Assembly: GCF_932294415.1 (NCBI RefSeq) | Contig: NC_065538.1 | Coordinates: forward strand, 52,426,343-52,490,342 | Origin: Quercus robur | Taxonomy: Eukaryota > Streptophyta > Magnoliopsida > Fagales > Fagaceae | Direction of reading: 5' to 3' | Length of the DNA stretch: 64,000 nt | Shown here: piece by piece, positions 35,424 through 47,520 of the stretch | Numbering within the stretch: the first letter of the stretch is position 1 | Layout of the letters: every line of letters begins with the position of its first letter | The notes under the pieces: generated by a model | The model's input: the letters and a program-made list of their open reading frames with translations, nothing else | The model's database searches: none | Told to the model about the DNA's origin: nothing | Program-made: the position numbers and the translations under genes

Positions 35424-36189
35424 AACACATTGTTAACTAGGCCTGTGGCCGGATCCGAGGACGTTAGACCATCCGAAGAGGTCCAGATAAGATTATAAGG
35501 AGAACGGAATGAAGAGAGGAGTAGAGACAATATGAGAAAGGTCAAACAAGTGTTCGAGAACAAAAGCTCTCTCGGCAATATGTGCCCGAGGTCGATCTGA
35601 GTGCCACATCATCACGGACTTACTTCGGAGTTACATCATCACTAAGGGTTAATTGTCGGACAAAGGATAAGAAAGGAAAAGGGTAACAAATATCTTCAAA
35701 AAGCTGCTACCTCTGCATTAAATGACTCCCAACCAACTCTCTGGCCACATTAATGTAGAAGTGACGTCTGAACAATGATCAAATAGCCTTACAGCTACTA
35801 GTTGATGGTTTTGGGAAGTGCTAGATGAGACAGGAACGAGTTCTCCGAATCTAACCTACACATGTGTGGTAGGGACGGCACCAAGGCTGAAATATATAAT
35901 ATGAAAAGATGTACTAAAGAAAAAAGTGCATAAAAAAACGAAGAAAGACAGGAACTCTTGTACAACTTGATCATTCAACAAAACCATATGATATGTACTA
36001 CTTGGATTATTCTGAGGATAGATTTTCTAATCTGAATTGTGTCTTGCAGTCTGAAACCACTAAATCTAATTGTTTTTTCTTCTGGGATAGATCTAGTTCT
36101 CCCATCCACGCTCTACAAATTTATTGTTTGGGCCGCTTGGGTTTGAGCCCAATCCTGTTTTGGAACCAATCCAATTTCAGTCCTTACAA
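35424..36189 (+). mobile_element. Possible solo LTR, about 0.77 kb
   Basis: A stretch of more balanced base composition begins TGTTAAC and ends ...TTACA. It has a TATA-like AATATATAATATG (about 35886-35898) followed by transcribed-leader-like sequence. Copies of 'gaggtc' and 'cacatcatca' give it the look of a gypsy LTR. No matching target duplication could be found, and the start is ambiguous because TGTTAAC occurs twice (35424 and 35435). No internal domains lie nearby. Confidence 0.4.
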
Positions 36190-36872
36190 TATATAATAAT
36201 AAATAAATAAATAAATAAAACCTAACTCTACATATTACAAATTTAAAAAGAGATGTTATACAAAAAAGATTTAATAGTAATTATGCATCATAAAGAATGA
36301 AAAAAAAAAATTTCTAACTTAAAAATATTATATTGAAAGTTAATAGCATCAATAGTTTAATCATATCAGGATTCAGGTTGTAATCTTTACTTTTTGCTTG
36401 AATAATATCTCACATTAGCCCAGTTAACTTGAGATATTAACTCCATCAATTTAGTTGTTATTTGGTACTTAGCTCGGTAATCGACATAGTGTAGTTGACG
36501 CAGTAACCATCGATACGAAGGAATCACCTTTCATAAAAGACAAAAGGCCTCTTTGTTGACGCAAGATGGAGCCATAAGCTCTTAGAAAGAAAGTTAAATC
36601 ATGAAATCAAAGGCTTAATTAACGTAGCCTATGATCAAATCAATGCCCAAAATTAAAATTAAGTACAAAGAAGGTCCATTGCTAAAGGCAAGAAAAAATT
36701 ATTTCTACTGGATTAGCCAGAGCTCCTTCCAATTGAAAAAGAAGATATGACTTGCCAGAAAAATGACAATTCAAAAGATTTTTGCAGAGCCTTCTATAAA
36801 TTCTACCCTTCGGGTAAAGTCTATTCAAGTCTCTAATAATCTTCATTGTCTCATTGTTTTGCTTCAATACCT

Positions 36873-38186
36873 TTATCTCTTAGGTACAAGGATGTCGAAG
36901 TCACTACCAGTCCATTCAGCAACTTGATCTGGGTCTTTAAATATTTCAGTTCCCAAATCAACAGACATCCATTGCCTCCTAGCTGGAGGAGTACCAGGAT
37001 CCTGGAAATGAAGTTTTTATAACTATGGTTAGCATTTAATCCTCAAGAATTATAACCATATGGAGAATGTATGACATTCTACTATTATTCTGTTCTGTTC
37101 TTCACCTCTGTTTCCTCCAAAAGCAATTGGACCAATTAATATTTGATAACAATCTCTTCTATATATATATATGATAACAATCTAGCTAGTACCACTCAGA
37201 ACATTAGGAAAACTTTTGGAGCCAATTCATTAATGTGCATTTCTATCTACCTAAATGAATTTGCATAGGAGAAAAAAAAATACAAGTTATACAAATTTTT
37301 ATTTTTTAATTGCTCTAAAGTAATTTCTTCATTCCCTTGTATAAAAAAGGGGTAAAATACTATTTTAGCTTTTAAATTTTACTAAAAGTTTTTTTCACAT
37401 TCCTAAATTTTAAAATTTTTTTTTTTTATCCCTAAACTATTGAAAAGTTTGTCTTCATCCTAAACTAATAAAATGTTTTATTTATGTCATAAAACTTTTA
37501 TAAAAAATTTTCATCCCTAAACTATTGAAAAAGTTCTTTTTTTAACCACTATATTTGTCTCTAAACTATTGAAAAAACTACAAAGTTCATGAATGAAAAA
37601 AGAATTTAAAAAAAAAAAAAACAAACAAACAAACAAACTAACAAATGGGTGAACAAGGAGACAATCAAACCTGGTAAAAGAAAAGTGATTGTGACAACCT
37701 CCCAACATCAAGTTCCCATGTCCTTGGATCCCCAATCCAACCCTCCCCTTGCTTAGTAGGGTACCCATACTCACCCCAAACTGGGTGTGGCAAAATCTGC
37801 AATATCTCTTGAGGCTGAGGATTGCTATATGGATCACACAAACTGTAAGGTGCCTCAAGATGCTCTGCATTTCCTGGTGAGCAATGCAAGTGATAAGCTG
37901 CATAAGGAAAGTTGGTAGTATCATTTCGATGTATGCGTGTCCCATTAGGGAATGTGTAGTAAGGTGGGCATGCATTGAGGCTTTTTGCTTGGCACCATGC
38001 GCTTGCATTTGGATTTATGATCATTTCATTGTATCGAGTGACATCTGAAGTCACATCACCATCACATGGCTTGCCATTGTTCTTCCAACAACTTCCAATG
38101 TCTAATAGGTAGAATTGGCTACTTGGACCACCACCTTTAATCACATTCAAGGTGAACCTCACCTTAAAATTAGGTGATTCTGGAAT
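36873..38186 (-). CDS. Last two exons of a DUF7705-like gene (5' part not found)
   Basis: Exon 38186-37671 encodes IPESPNFK, then a conserved stretch with KGGGPSSQFYLLDIGSCWKN, PPYYTFPNGT, NDTTNFPYAAYHLHCSPGNA and GWIGDPRTWELDVG. Exon 37001-36873 adds DPGTPPARRQWMSVDLGTEI and ends FDILVPKR before TAA. Both junctions are phase 0, with an AG acceptor at each exon and a GT donor at 37670. The sequence resembles the C-terminus of a plant family of unknown function (DUF7705, from memory) with several conserved Cys and N-glycosylation sites, likely secreted or membrane-bound. Both exons are open, but I see no upstream exons before the hAT element at 39.5 kb. It may be a 3' remnant, or a gene with a distant 5' part. 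Confidence 0.7.
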
Positions 38187-39499
38187 CTACATAGTTAGTA
38201 TATTAAGTACATTATTAAGATGTTATCCATTTGAAATAAATATATTTTATGAACTTAGATTAAATGTTATATATTTAAAAGTAAATCCAATTTCATGTTA
38301 CTTAAATAACGTGACATTTTATATATTATCAAATTTAAGAAATAAAATCTTAACCATGTAATGGATTATCTCTATTTCAAATGAAATTAAAAGGGTGTAT
38401 GTATAGGCCCAACAAGCTTAGGCTCCCACTTACTTTACTTGTCTAGCACACATATTCTGCATCTATAAAGGCAGTCTCTTGTACTTTGATCAACAAAGAA
38501 AATATAATACACATTTCGTCCCTCTCCTTTCTTTTACCTTATATTCAACAAAGAGGATCCTATTTCACATTAACCAAAGATAAAAAAAAGCCTATAATGG
38601 AACTAGTTGAGAAGTAACAGAAGAAGTTGTAGGAATAAATTCTCTCGTTTGATAACGTATTCATTTGATAACTTCATGTATGTTATGGTTTAATAAGATG
38701 TTATGTGTCCTTAAAATATTGGTTAATGAAGAAGTAAATTTCCTAAGTAACTCCAACTTTGATGGACAAGTGGAGGTTATAGATACAAGAAAGTTGGTCA
38801 TCTCTCTACCTATAAAAAAACATTCAATTACCCTATCAGATACACTGAATAGTTAAAGAGAAAAGAGGGTCAAGGGAGAGAAACCAATTCTATAAGAATT
38901 AAGTGCCTTTTATACTAAGACTTCAACTTAATAAAATTTCAACAATGGATCAAAGTAAACTTTATAATTAATTTGTGTAGTTGTGAAATCATAATAATTC
39001 AAAATCCTAAAATTTATATTATGGTTGTTTATAATCTAACAACATAAAGAAAACATTTACATATAGTATTAGAGCTTGTGTTTTAGAATTATCATGTTTT
39101 CCATTAAAAGATTTATAAACAATTATAGTTTCCATTATCATGACTGTGATTTTGAATTTGTGAAAACAATTAAAGTATTCTATATGAACTTGGATCGAAT
39201 TTGGATAATATGAACTTTGTTTTTCCATTAGTTAATAAATTTTGGGTATTACGGATTTTTACGATATTTGGTTCTAATTTATTTAAGGGAAATGCTAATG
39301 GATGTCCTTAGGACAGTGATTAATAATCTATTTAAAGAAAATTTTTATAGAAAAAAAATTAATATTTTGACAGTTTTTTCTATTTTCCATAAAAATGGTG
39401 TCGAAACTTTCCTAAAATAGATTATCAACCATTGCCCTAAAAACAACTGTTAACATGACCATTTATTTAATTGTTTCTTTAAAAATTAACAACTTTAAT
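38187..39499. other. AT-rich stretch upstream of the DUF7705-like exons
   Basis: No further exons of the neighbouring gene are seen. Two patches, 'tctataaaggcagtctcttg' (about 38461-38480) and 'ctacctataaaaaaa' (about 38805-38820), look like TATA boxes or LTR remnants. No ends could be set. Confidence 0.35.
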
Positions 39500-39507
39500 G
39501 TTTAATG

Positions 39508-40984
39508 CATGGTTTTAAAAACCGGACCAGATCGGACTAACCTAACTGGTCAGCTCAACCGATTCAACCGGGAACCGGCCTTCAATCCGATCCAGTTATG
39601 GGTAAAAACCAGAAATAGCTTAAAAATCAGGAAAATTTGAAAACCGGCCGGTTCAACGGAGAACCAAGAATCGGCATGGTCAAACCGATTACTTATCAGT
39701 TGGGATTTTCTGACTTTTTCCCAGCCTAAAACTACATCGTTTTGGCCAGGAACCTAACAACTAACCCTAAAGTCCTAACTCCTAAACACTCTCACAGTCT
39801 CATGCCTCTCTCAAGCTCTCTGCCTTACTTTGTCTGCCTCACGCACGCGACATGCCTCTCAATTTTTTTTTCCCCTTCTCATCGACTCATCCTCACGACA
39901 TTTGAAGTGTTCTCTATTCTAGGTTTTTTTTTTTTTTTTCTTTTTTCCTTCACGGTCTCGCCAAGACATTTGAGCTCTACTCTTTACTTCTTGGCTTCAT
40001 CAGGTAATATTCTTTTCTTTTGATTTTGATTTTGATCATTTTCTCAGTTTTTTTTTTTTTTTTTTTTTTTTTTCATTTCATTTCTCTCAGCTTCATCTCA
40101 TATTCTCCGTTCATGTTCTCGACTTCATCTCAGGTTCTTCGTTCTGTGACTTCACTGGTAAGTGGTAACTTCTATCATTAATTCTCATTTCAATTATTAG
40201 TTTACAAAGTATGTTGTGGATTTTGTGTATGTTGTGGATTTGATTTACAGAGCATTTGTGTTTGTGAAATATAATTTACAGAGTACCATACATAATTTAA
40301 TTAGACTATTTATGATTTATGAGAAATGATTATTAGAATCATTATTTCATTTATTGTTCTTTGGTTTTGAAATTTGTATAGATACGGACATTGAAGTGAT
40401 TGAGGATGATGATGACATCAATTTGGAATCATTTGGTGATGAACTTGATGCTCCTCCCGTATTTAGAGATAAAAATCATCCTATTCAAGTTGAAGATGAA
40501 GAAGATGAGAATGAGGATGATGATAATGATGCTAGTGGTGGAGCATTTTGTTCACATGAAGATATTGATTTCAATTTTCTTCATAACAAACGAGGCTTGA
40601 GTCTTAAAACTTAGTAGTTGTTTGTTTAAAACTTTAAAACTTATTTGCTATTTGCCATTTGGATGTAATTTAATGACTAATGAACTTACTTATTTGGTTT
40701 TGTTGAAAGTTTATTATGTGATAATTGTATTGTAAGGTTATTATGTTAAATTCTTTAAAAAGATGTTATATACTTATATACTTGTATTTTTTTTTAAAGG
40801 AAACATATTTATTACTATTGGTTTGTTAATTTTAGTATATTAAAAAATTATTAATTATTTATATAATTTAAATAAATAATAATTAAATTATTTATAACAT
40901 CACCAGTTCGATTGGGGTCCGACTAGAAAACCGGTAATTAGCCCCTTTTTCGGTTCTATCATCATACTTGTTTTTAAAACCTTG
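39508..40984 (+). mobile_element. hAT-family DNA transposon, internally deleted, 1477 bp
   Basis: Perfect 8-bp target duplications GTTTAATG lie at 39500-39507 and 40985-40992. The termini are related: CATGGTTTTAAAAACC on the left, and CAAGGTTTTAAAAACA for the right end read inward. Subterminal 'accgg(t)' motifs are frequent on both sides. The interior has a CT-rich leader-like segment (about 39780-40030) and one acidic exon near the right end. Most of the transposase is gone. An 8-bp duplication with short inverted repeats is the hAT signature. Confidence 0.88.
40381..40614 (+). pseudogene. Acidic C-terminal exon of a hAT-type transposase
   Basis: After an acceptor-like TTTGTATAG the frame reads DTDIEVIEDDDDINLES, then VEDEEDENEDDDNDASGG, and ends GLSLKT. 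Strongly acidic C-terminal tails are common in plant hAT transposases. The dimerisation and catalytic regions are missing. The assignment rests mainly on its place inside the hAT element. Confidence 0.5.
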
Positions 40985-41203
40985 GTTTAATGTTAAAAGC
41001 TCAAATCTTAAACTTGAGAATAGAATATCGTCTGACACTCATGAATAGTTATGGTATAAATTCTTTTATACTTTGAGATTGTCAGTTATTGTTCATTATT
41101 AATTTTTCTGTCTTATGTACACTTTTTACATGCAACAAATGTTGAATTGTTGAATTTAGTTTATTTAATAATGTAATAAACTACAAATATTATCAAAACT
41201 ATA

Positions 41204-41347
41204 GGCCCGTTTGGTACATATGTTTAAATACATGTTTTTAGTTTTTAAACAATATTACACATACTTTTCACATATTTTTTTACCCACACATATTTTCAAA
41301 AAATACAGATAACGTTACTAAAACAACATTACCAAATGGACCCTATA
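41204..41347. mobile_element. MITE, about 140 bp
   Basis: The ends TAGGCCCGTTTGGTA and, inward from the right, TAGGGTCCATTTGGTA form imperfect inverted repeats. The interior is AT-rich. This terminus is common among plant hAT-type MITEs. The target duplication is unclear because CTATA overlaps both ends. Confidence 0.6.
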
Positions 41348-41501
41348 ACTTACTGTTCTATCAAATATTTCCTTGATGCCTTTTATGAGAGAAGGAGCTT
41401 ATTTATTTTGATGTAAACATGTATAGCACAAACGTTTATATCAGTATTGCTATAATGTATCCCATTAATTTAATGTTTATGCAAAGCCATTAATAATTTT
41501 G

Positions 41502-41740
41502 ATTTTTTTTTTTTTTTGAGAATCAAGACCTTGAAACTTTATTAAAATCAAATCAGCCGTGGTCAGCAAAAATTACATGAGAAAGGTGTGGAGGAACATC
41601 CTCCGTCCACACCGAAAAACCTCTAACATGTCTAGCACGTTTAGCTAGGTTGTGTGCTACAGTGTTACCAGTTCGACCCACATGCGAGTACTTGATACCA
41701 AAGTGACCCAATCAGAAAGACACTTAGATAACAAGTCAAA
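41502..41740 (-). mobile_element. 3' end of a LINE, minus strand
   Basis: The T-run at about 41502-41517 is an A tail on the minus strand. Reading upstream from it gives SHVGRTGNTVAHNLAKRARH and VWTEDVPPHLSHVIFAD before a stop. These match the RNase H C-terminus of plant L1 elements (compare WVRRGGNMIAHLLAQYA in the LINE at 17-20 kb). It is a heavily 5'-truncated copy of about 240 bp. Confidence 0.8.
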
Positions 41741-42280
41741 ATAACTGAAATATAACACATTCCTTATTGTTAAAAATTAATAACTTCGCTAATCCCAATT
41801 TTTTAATCACAAGAATATTAGGTTGGAGTGATTAATAAATTGGAATAAAATAGTTAATGAATATTAATGGTTGAGATTGAAAAGAATACCCAAAAGTAAC
41901 CCAAAAGTAACAGACCAATTTAACTATGAATATTTCATTAATTAGTCTTATTAGGTAAAAGAGAATCATCACAATTGTTTAATAGTTTACCATAAGAATA
42001 GCCCAAAGGTAATCATAAATCATTGTTTAAATATGTGTTTCATTTTGGTTTATTGTTCCTTAATCGATAACAATTAGCATTAATGAAGTGAGCATATATT
42101 ATTACTTTGTTTGCAGTATCAATCATTGTTTCACTACATTTGCATGCTTCGTCTATTCTCATGCTAAATGATATGATCTAAGGATAACAATTTTGTGCCT
42201 CCAACTCTAAGTTATCCATTTTTGTTTATCTTTTGTGTTATCTTTGTTCTTCCTTTATTATTTTGTGTATTATTCCCAAC
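41741..42280. other. Unique spacer before duplication copy 2
   Basis: AT-rich sequence without a recognisable gene, repeat or element end. Confidence 0.4.
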
Positions 42281-43176
42281 ACATTTGTTTTTTGCAAGAC
42301 CAGGATTTAATTCACCAGAATTGCACAAAAATTTTCAAAGCTCAAGGGTCTGGAGAAGTGCTTGATCTATTACTATGAAATCTTACTAAAAAAAATTATT
42401 TGAAGTTGGGGTTTAAATAGTACCAACAAAACATATTAACCATGTCATAGAAGGATCCTAAGTAAAAGAACCAATTTAAAAACCACGTCAGAGAACTTGG
42501 TTACAGAATGCTTCTTGCAGAAGTTAGGGGCTTCAAATGATTGCTTTTTCCAAGAATGTCATTTCCAGAAAATGAATATTGGCTTTGAAAGTTTACCAAA
42601 AAAAGAATATTGGCTTTGAACTAAAGCAATTCTTCTCCTATTGGTAAGGGATGGAGACATTGATTACATATATAAACAAGAAGTTAAGCCACACAACAAT
42701 AATAATTGAATGGGAACTAATAAAGTCCTCCCACTGAATATTTATTTTCCAATTGAACTATTATAATTAAGTTCATTCCATAGTACTAGAGGACCATTTC
42801 ACAAACCGAACATTAGGTAAAACAAAAATACTTACAAAGATTATCCAATGATATACTGCTGAGACCTTCTGCAGTCTTTATTAGGCGAATCTTCCCTGTA
42901 GGGTGAAACCAAATAATGACTTCCACTGTCTAATATCAAAGAGAATATATGAACAAGTACCATATACAACCCAAGGACACTCTCAAGCTTCAACTTCCTT
43001 TTTCTCTCTTTGTGTGTGTGTGTGCATGTGTGCATGTGTTGGCCGCTTAAATGGAATCAATTATTGAAACATAAGGTTGTTCCCATGATTATGTTGTATT
43101 CACCATTTTGGTGTTGCTGCATCAACACTTCTCACCACTAGGAAATTGAAATTCAATTTTGTGTCCTTGTTATATG

Positions 43177-45296
43177 CTATGTTGCACGGACACGGACACA
43201 GAGATACGGCAATTTTTGAAAAATAAGGACACAACATGGCGGAGACACGGCGGTTAAATAATTAATTATATTTTATATTTAGGCATATTTTTAAATATTT
43301 TTAGACATAAAATACGTTTATGTCTAGCATTTAAATTATGTAAGAACTACAAATAACTAAACTAACACCCAAAGTAGTAAAATAATACACTATATTTAAC
43401 TTTAATAAATAAATAAAACTATAGCAGGACACACAAAAACAAAAATCACTAAATTCATGATAAATATTATAATTTATAAGGCAAAACAAAAGGCTGAGTA
43501 AAGAAATACATTAACTGTGACTGTGAGTAAGGGTGTGCAAAAAATCGAAGAACCGAAAAAACCGCTTCAAACCGATCGAACCGATGCAAAAATTTCGGTT
43601 CAGTTTCGGTTTTATCATATAAAAAACCGAAAATTTTGGTTTGGTTTTCGGTGGCAATTTCTAATAGACTGAACCAACCAAATCGAACCGAAATATATTA
43701 AATAATAATTTGTACTAAATATTTTAACAAAGTACCTGGTATCCTAGCGGCAAGGACACAGGCTTATCTCCCGTCAGCCCAGGTTCATCAAGAGAGAACA
43801 TCAAGAAGCAAGAAATAAAGAGAATCAAGAACCAAGAACAAGATTCAGAGAGAATCAAGAACAAGAATCAAGAAACCCACCCAAAGATCCAGAGAGAAAA
43901 CATCATCAAACCCCGTTGTCGCCGCTGCCTGGAGTCTGCCACCTGGGTTCAATCGTTGCCGCCTCCTTCGCTGTCGCCGCCTCTCTGGTTTGATTTTTCT
44001 ATCTTCGTGGTTTGGGTTTTGTTCTTTATGGGTTTCTGTTTGGGTTTCAAGGTTTCTAGGTGTTTGGGTTTTGTTCTTCGTGGTTTGGGTTTCGTTCTTC
44101 GTGATTTCTAGGTTTCAAGGTAGAAGAGAAGGTTGTGAGTTTGGCTTCACCGGTACGCTTCTTCGCCGTTCTTTTTTTTTTTTTTTGGGTTTTGTGTTTG
44201 CTACTTTGCTTGGTGCTTGGTGTTTGTTGGTGTTTGGGTGGTGAGAAAACGTGGGAAAGCAAAGGGATTTTCTGGGTTTGTTAATTTTTTTTGGGTTTGT
44301 TAATATTTTTTGGGTTTGTTAATTTTTTTTTTCTTTGTTTGCTTTCTTAGAAAATAAATGATGAGGAAACCGAAAAACCGACTGAAACCGAAATCCAACC
44401 AAAACTGACGGATTTCCAATTATTTCGGTCGGTTTCGATTAAGAATTTCACAAACCGAAAATTTCGGTTTCGGTTGGCCAACACTTACAAAACCGACCAA
44501 AACCAAACCGACACACCCCTAATTGTGAGAGTGGGATTAAAAAAAAAAAAAAAGTGTTAAACTTATAACTTATATAAATGAGTAACAGTACTGAACTGCG
44601 TACACCCATTACCATTCAGTCACCAAAGGGCTTTGCTTCTCCTTCTTCCTCACACTCTTTAACAGTTTCAGAAAGAGGGTTCAAATTGTGCATGGTTGGG
44701 TGGTTGCCCCTCTCTAAACCCAATGATTTCACCAATTTGGCCCTTCAAATCAATCACCCAAGACCCTTCTCTTCCAAACCCATTACCATTTAGTCACCAA
44801 AATTAATATCCGAAGGAAAAAAAAAAAAAAAAAAAACAAAAACACAAAGAGAGGAGGTCGGACCTGTTGTCCACGTCGAGAGAGAGAGAGAGAGAGATTG
44901 CCGGAAGGGACAGGCTATGGCGTCACTCGACATCTATGGAGCTCACCGATTGGCCCGATCTAGCTCCGGCGAGGGATAGAGGGCAGCGACAGAGGTCAGA
45001 GGGAGGGTGGGTTGAAAACTTGAGAGGTGGGTTTTTCAAAATGACTTCTCAGACTCAAATCTGTGATTTTCTTCTTTTTTTTCTTCACTACTAGCGTGTC
45101 GGCCGCGACAAAGCCACGTCAGAGCCATGTTGGCGCGTGGCGGAGAAACGGGAAAAAATAAATAAATAATAATAATAATAATAATAAATAAATAAATAAA
45201 AAGGACACTCGCCAGACACTGGAATCTGGCGAGTCGTACCCGTTCCGGTGTCCGACACCGACACGACGCCAAAAATGGCGTGTCCGTGCAACTTAG
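43177..45296. mobile_element. hAT-like DNA transposon with 8-bp target duplication, 2120 bp
   Basis: Perfect duplications GTTATATG flank it (43169-43176 and 45297-45304). The empty site is 21035-21042 in copy 1. The ends CTATGTTGCACGGACACG and CTAAGTTGCACGGACACG (right end read inward) match at 17 of 18 positions. No transposase is visible. The right part has a GC-rich, AG-rich stretch with a (GA)n tract (about 44878-44897) and an (AAT)n/(AAAT)n run (about 45160-45200). It hosts a nested element at 43528-44521. The superfamily is inferred from duplication length and inverted repeats; the terminus is not one I can name. Confidence 0.88.
43528..44521. mobile_element. Nested non-autonomous hAT-like element, 994 bp
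   Basis: It sits inside the larger element between ACTGTGAG (43520-43527) and ATTGTGAG (44522-44529), an 8-bp duplication with one mismatch. The ends TAAGGGTGTGCAAAAA and TTAGGGGTGTGTCGGTTT (right end read inward) and many 'accgaaa/tttcggt' motifs near both ends fit a common plant hAT family. The middle (about 43730-44260) is less AT-rich and may be captured sequence: a 'gccgctgcctgg' and 'gtcgccgcctc' patch, then TG-rich sequence. No transposase is seen. Confidence 0.8.
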
Positions 45297-45314
45297 GTTA
45301 TATGTATCTGACAT

Positions 45315-46029
45315 TCCCTTGCAATTCAAACTATAAAAGATTTTCCTATTAAGGAGATTTCACCTAACATTCCTACCACAAATGGTATCGGTACCATGCA
45401 GCCTACAAATGCATTTTAACGTCAAATATTTTATAGGTTGGTACTAATACACTTAGTCAAACTTGGAAATCACCAAATTCCTTGACAAGAAGTCAAGTTT
45501 ATGGTGAAATGAAACTTCTACTTTTAAGCAAGAATAAATATATTCAAAGTGATCAAGTGGAGATTATTCTAAAGAAAGAACCTGCAATAACTATTGATAA
45601 AGTTTTAATTATTAATCTAAATAGGAATAATAAGGATATTAAAATAGAGTTAAAATCAGCTTATTGAATGGGAACACATGCAAATGCAATGCGGTGCTTG
45701 GCATTTGAATTCATAAGCTATTAATTGGCATTGCATTGCTTTTACAGGTTAAGAATAATACCATTCACCTACTCTATATTACCCTTGAGTTAATGTGATT
45801 GACCAGGTTTTGATCCTTAAAAGTACCAATGCAAACCCATACATTTATGTGAAGACTACATTTAGACTTGTGGCTAAGAAGACTAAGGAATCACTAATAA
45901 CAATCTGAATCCTAATTGAAATGATAATATTGTGTTTGTTGTGGCCGAACTTTTTAGGGATCTTTAGTTGAGGTGCAACCTAATGAGGAGGGAAGTTTGA
46001 TTTTGGGAGGACACTTTCCTCTCCATTTG
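45315..46029 (+). pseudogene. MCTP pseudogene fragment, plus strand (copy 2)
   Basis: This is the paralogue of 21059-22270 and carries the uninterrupted pre-insertion site of the solo LTR at 45533-45537. The frame 45482-45667 gives VEIILKKEPAITIDK, matching parent IEILLKDGAAITIG, then stops just before the YWMGT block. Further stops and frameshifts follow. It ends near the parent position 7130 and abuts the minus-strand fragment at about 46029. Confidence 0.85.
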
Positions 46030-46520
46030 ATTGCACCCCATTCTTCAATGGGTGATCCCTCAAAAGTTTCTGCCACAACAAATATGATATTCTCATCTCA
46101 CAAAGGAGTCACATTTTATTGGGCTCGTAGCCTTAGGTCTAAATGTAGCCTTAGCATAAACTTTTGAGTCATTCACATTGTTACCATTAAATACCAAACT
46201 CTGAGTTTCAATCACATTAAGGTACCAAAGAGTATGTGATTGATATTGTTCTAACACCTAAAAGCAATACAAACCCTATCAATAGGTCCTAGATTTGAAT
46301 GCCCAAAAAATTCCTATCCAAAAACCCAACTTCAAATCCATTTTAATATACTTCTTAATCTTGTCTTTTAAAACTTTACCAATCACGTTATTAGTTATAA
46401 CAATCCTATATTAGAAAATTTTCCAACTTTTTTTTTCTCATTTTGGATATGTTCTTGCTTAAAAGAAAAAAAAAAAAAAAGTTTGATTCCATTCTAGGCA
46501 ACTTAGGACCAACAAACTCC
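46030..46520 (-). pseudogene. MCTP pseudogene fragment, minus strand (copy 2)
   Basis: This is the paralogue of 22271-22790. On the minus strand it shows LWYLNVIETQSLVFNGNN followed by SKVYAKATF, aligning to parent LCYLRVSVNEAVLRGNN and AKIYVKATL. It keeps a GGTAACAATGTGAATG stretch close to the parent that copy 1 has lost. Stops and indels are frequent. Confidence 0.78.
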
Positions 46521-47269
46521 TATAAAACATCTGGATAAAATGCATGTGTAGAGTACCTAGTACCATTTGTGAGAGTGATGCTAGGAAAAATCTACTTACT
46601 ATAAAAATCTTTCATTATTTGAACTTTGAACTATAAGACGGTGTTTAAAGTTCTAAACAACAATATAGATGTACAGCCCATTGAAACTATCAAAATGGAT
46701 TTAATGGGAAAAAGACACACTAGCCTTTATTCTAAAGGTGTAGTAAATTCTAGAAAAATTATGTAAACAAAATAGTAGTGTAATAACCAATGGAATTATA
46801 CAAATACATGGTCTATAGCATTGCTAATCTATTCTAGAATGACATATATAATCTATACTACGATGGCATGTGAAAAATGAAAATTTATCATAGGAGGACA
46901 TGTGAATAATGAAGAGCATGTATAATCTATTATAGGATGACATGTAAACAATATATTTTTAAAAGGCAAGACCAAAAGGGCATAGCTGAACATGTGATCA
47001 CATGACATTTACTACAAAAGTAAATTGCATAGAGAATTAAGTAAAACTTCACTCCATAGCATAGCATATAGCATACCAAATGCAATTTTGCAATTCTTTT
47101 TCCCAAAGTATTTTACTTCATGCAAAAGGACACAAGGAAATAACAAGAACACAAAGGTTAAATTCCCACAAGGTGTGAAAACAAAACCATTTAACAATTT
47201 TCTTAATTTTTAAGGAATTATATTTTGGCAAAATAAGGATTGAAAATGCATTTTTGTGACCTCAGGGGC

Positions 47270-47520
47270 CTTTGTGCATTTTTTGGAAATTTTAGGGCTC
47301 AAAATGTAATTTTGGAAGAGAAAAGGGTCAAAACATAACTTTGTAAAAGTTGGAGGTTAAAAATATAAATTGAAAAGGTTTGGGGTTGAAAGCATAATTT
47401 TGAAAAAGCTGGAGGGTTAAAATGTAATCTTGGAAAGTGTTGGGCTCAAAATATAATTGGTGAAAGCTTAAAGGCCAAAACATGATTTTGTGAAAATTTG
47501 GGGTGGAAGTGTAATTTTAG
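47270..47520 (+). repeat. Degenerate ~40-bp tandem repeats (copy 2)
   Basis: Counterpart of 25700-25960, with the same 'aaaatgtaattttgg' core. Confidence 0.6.

Noticed and set aside
37517..38008. 163-codon minus-strand frame
   Set aside because: It overlaps the DUF7705-like exon in another frame and runs into intron sequence; it is a shadow.
43735..43800. tRNA-like A and B box motifs
   Set aside because: The cloverleaf cannot be completed and the acceptor stem is missing; kept only as a hint of captured sequence.
44867..45094. 75-codon plus-strand frame with (GA)n-derived RERERE
   Set aside because: It is a low-complexity reading inside the hAT-like element.
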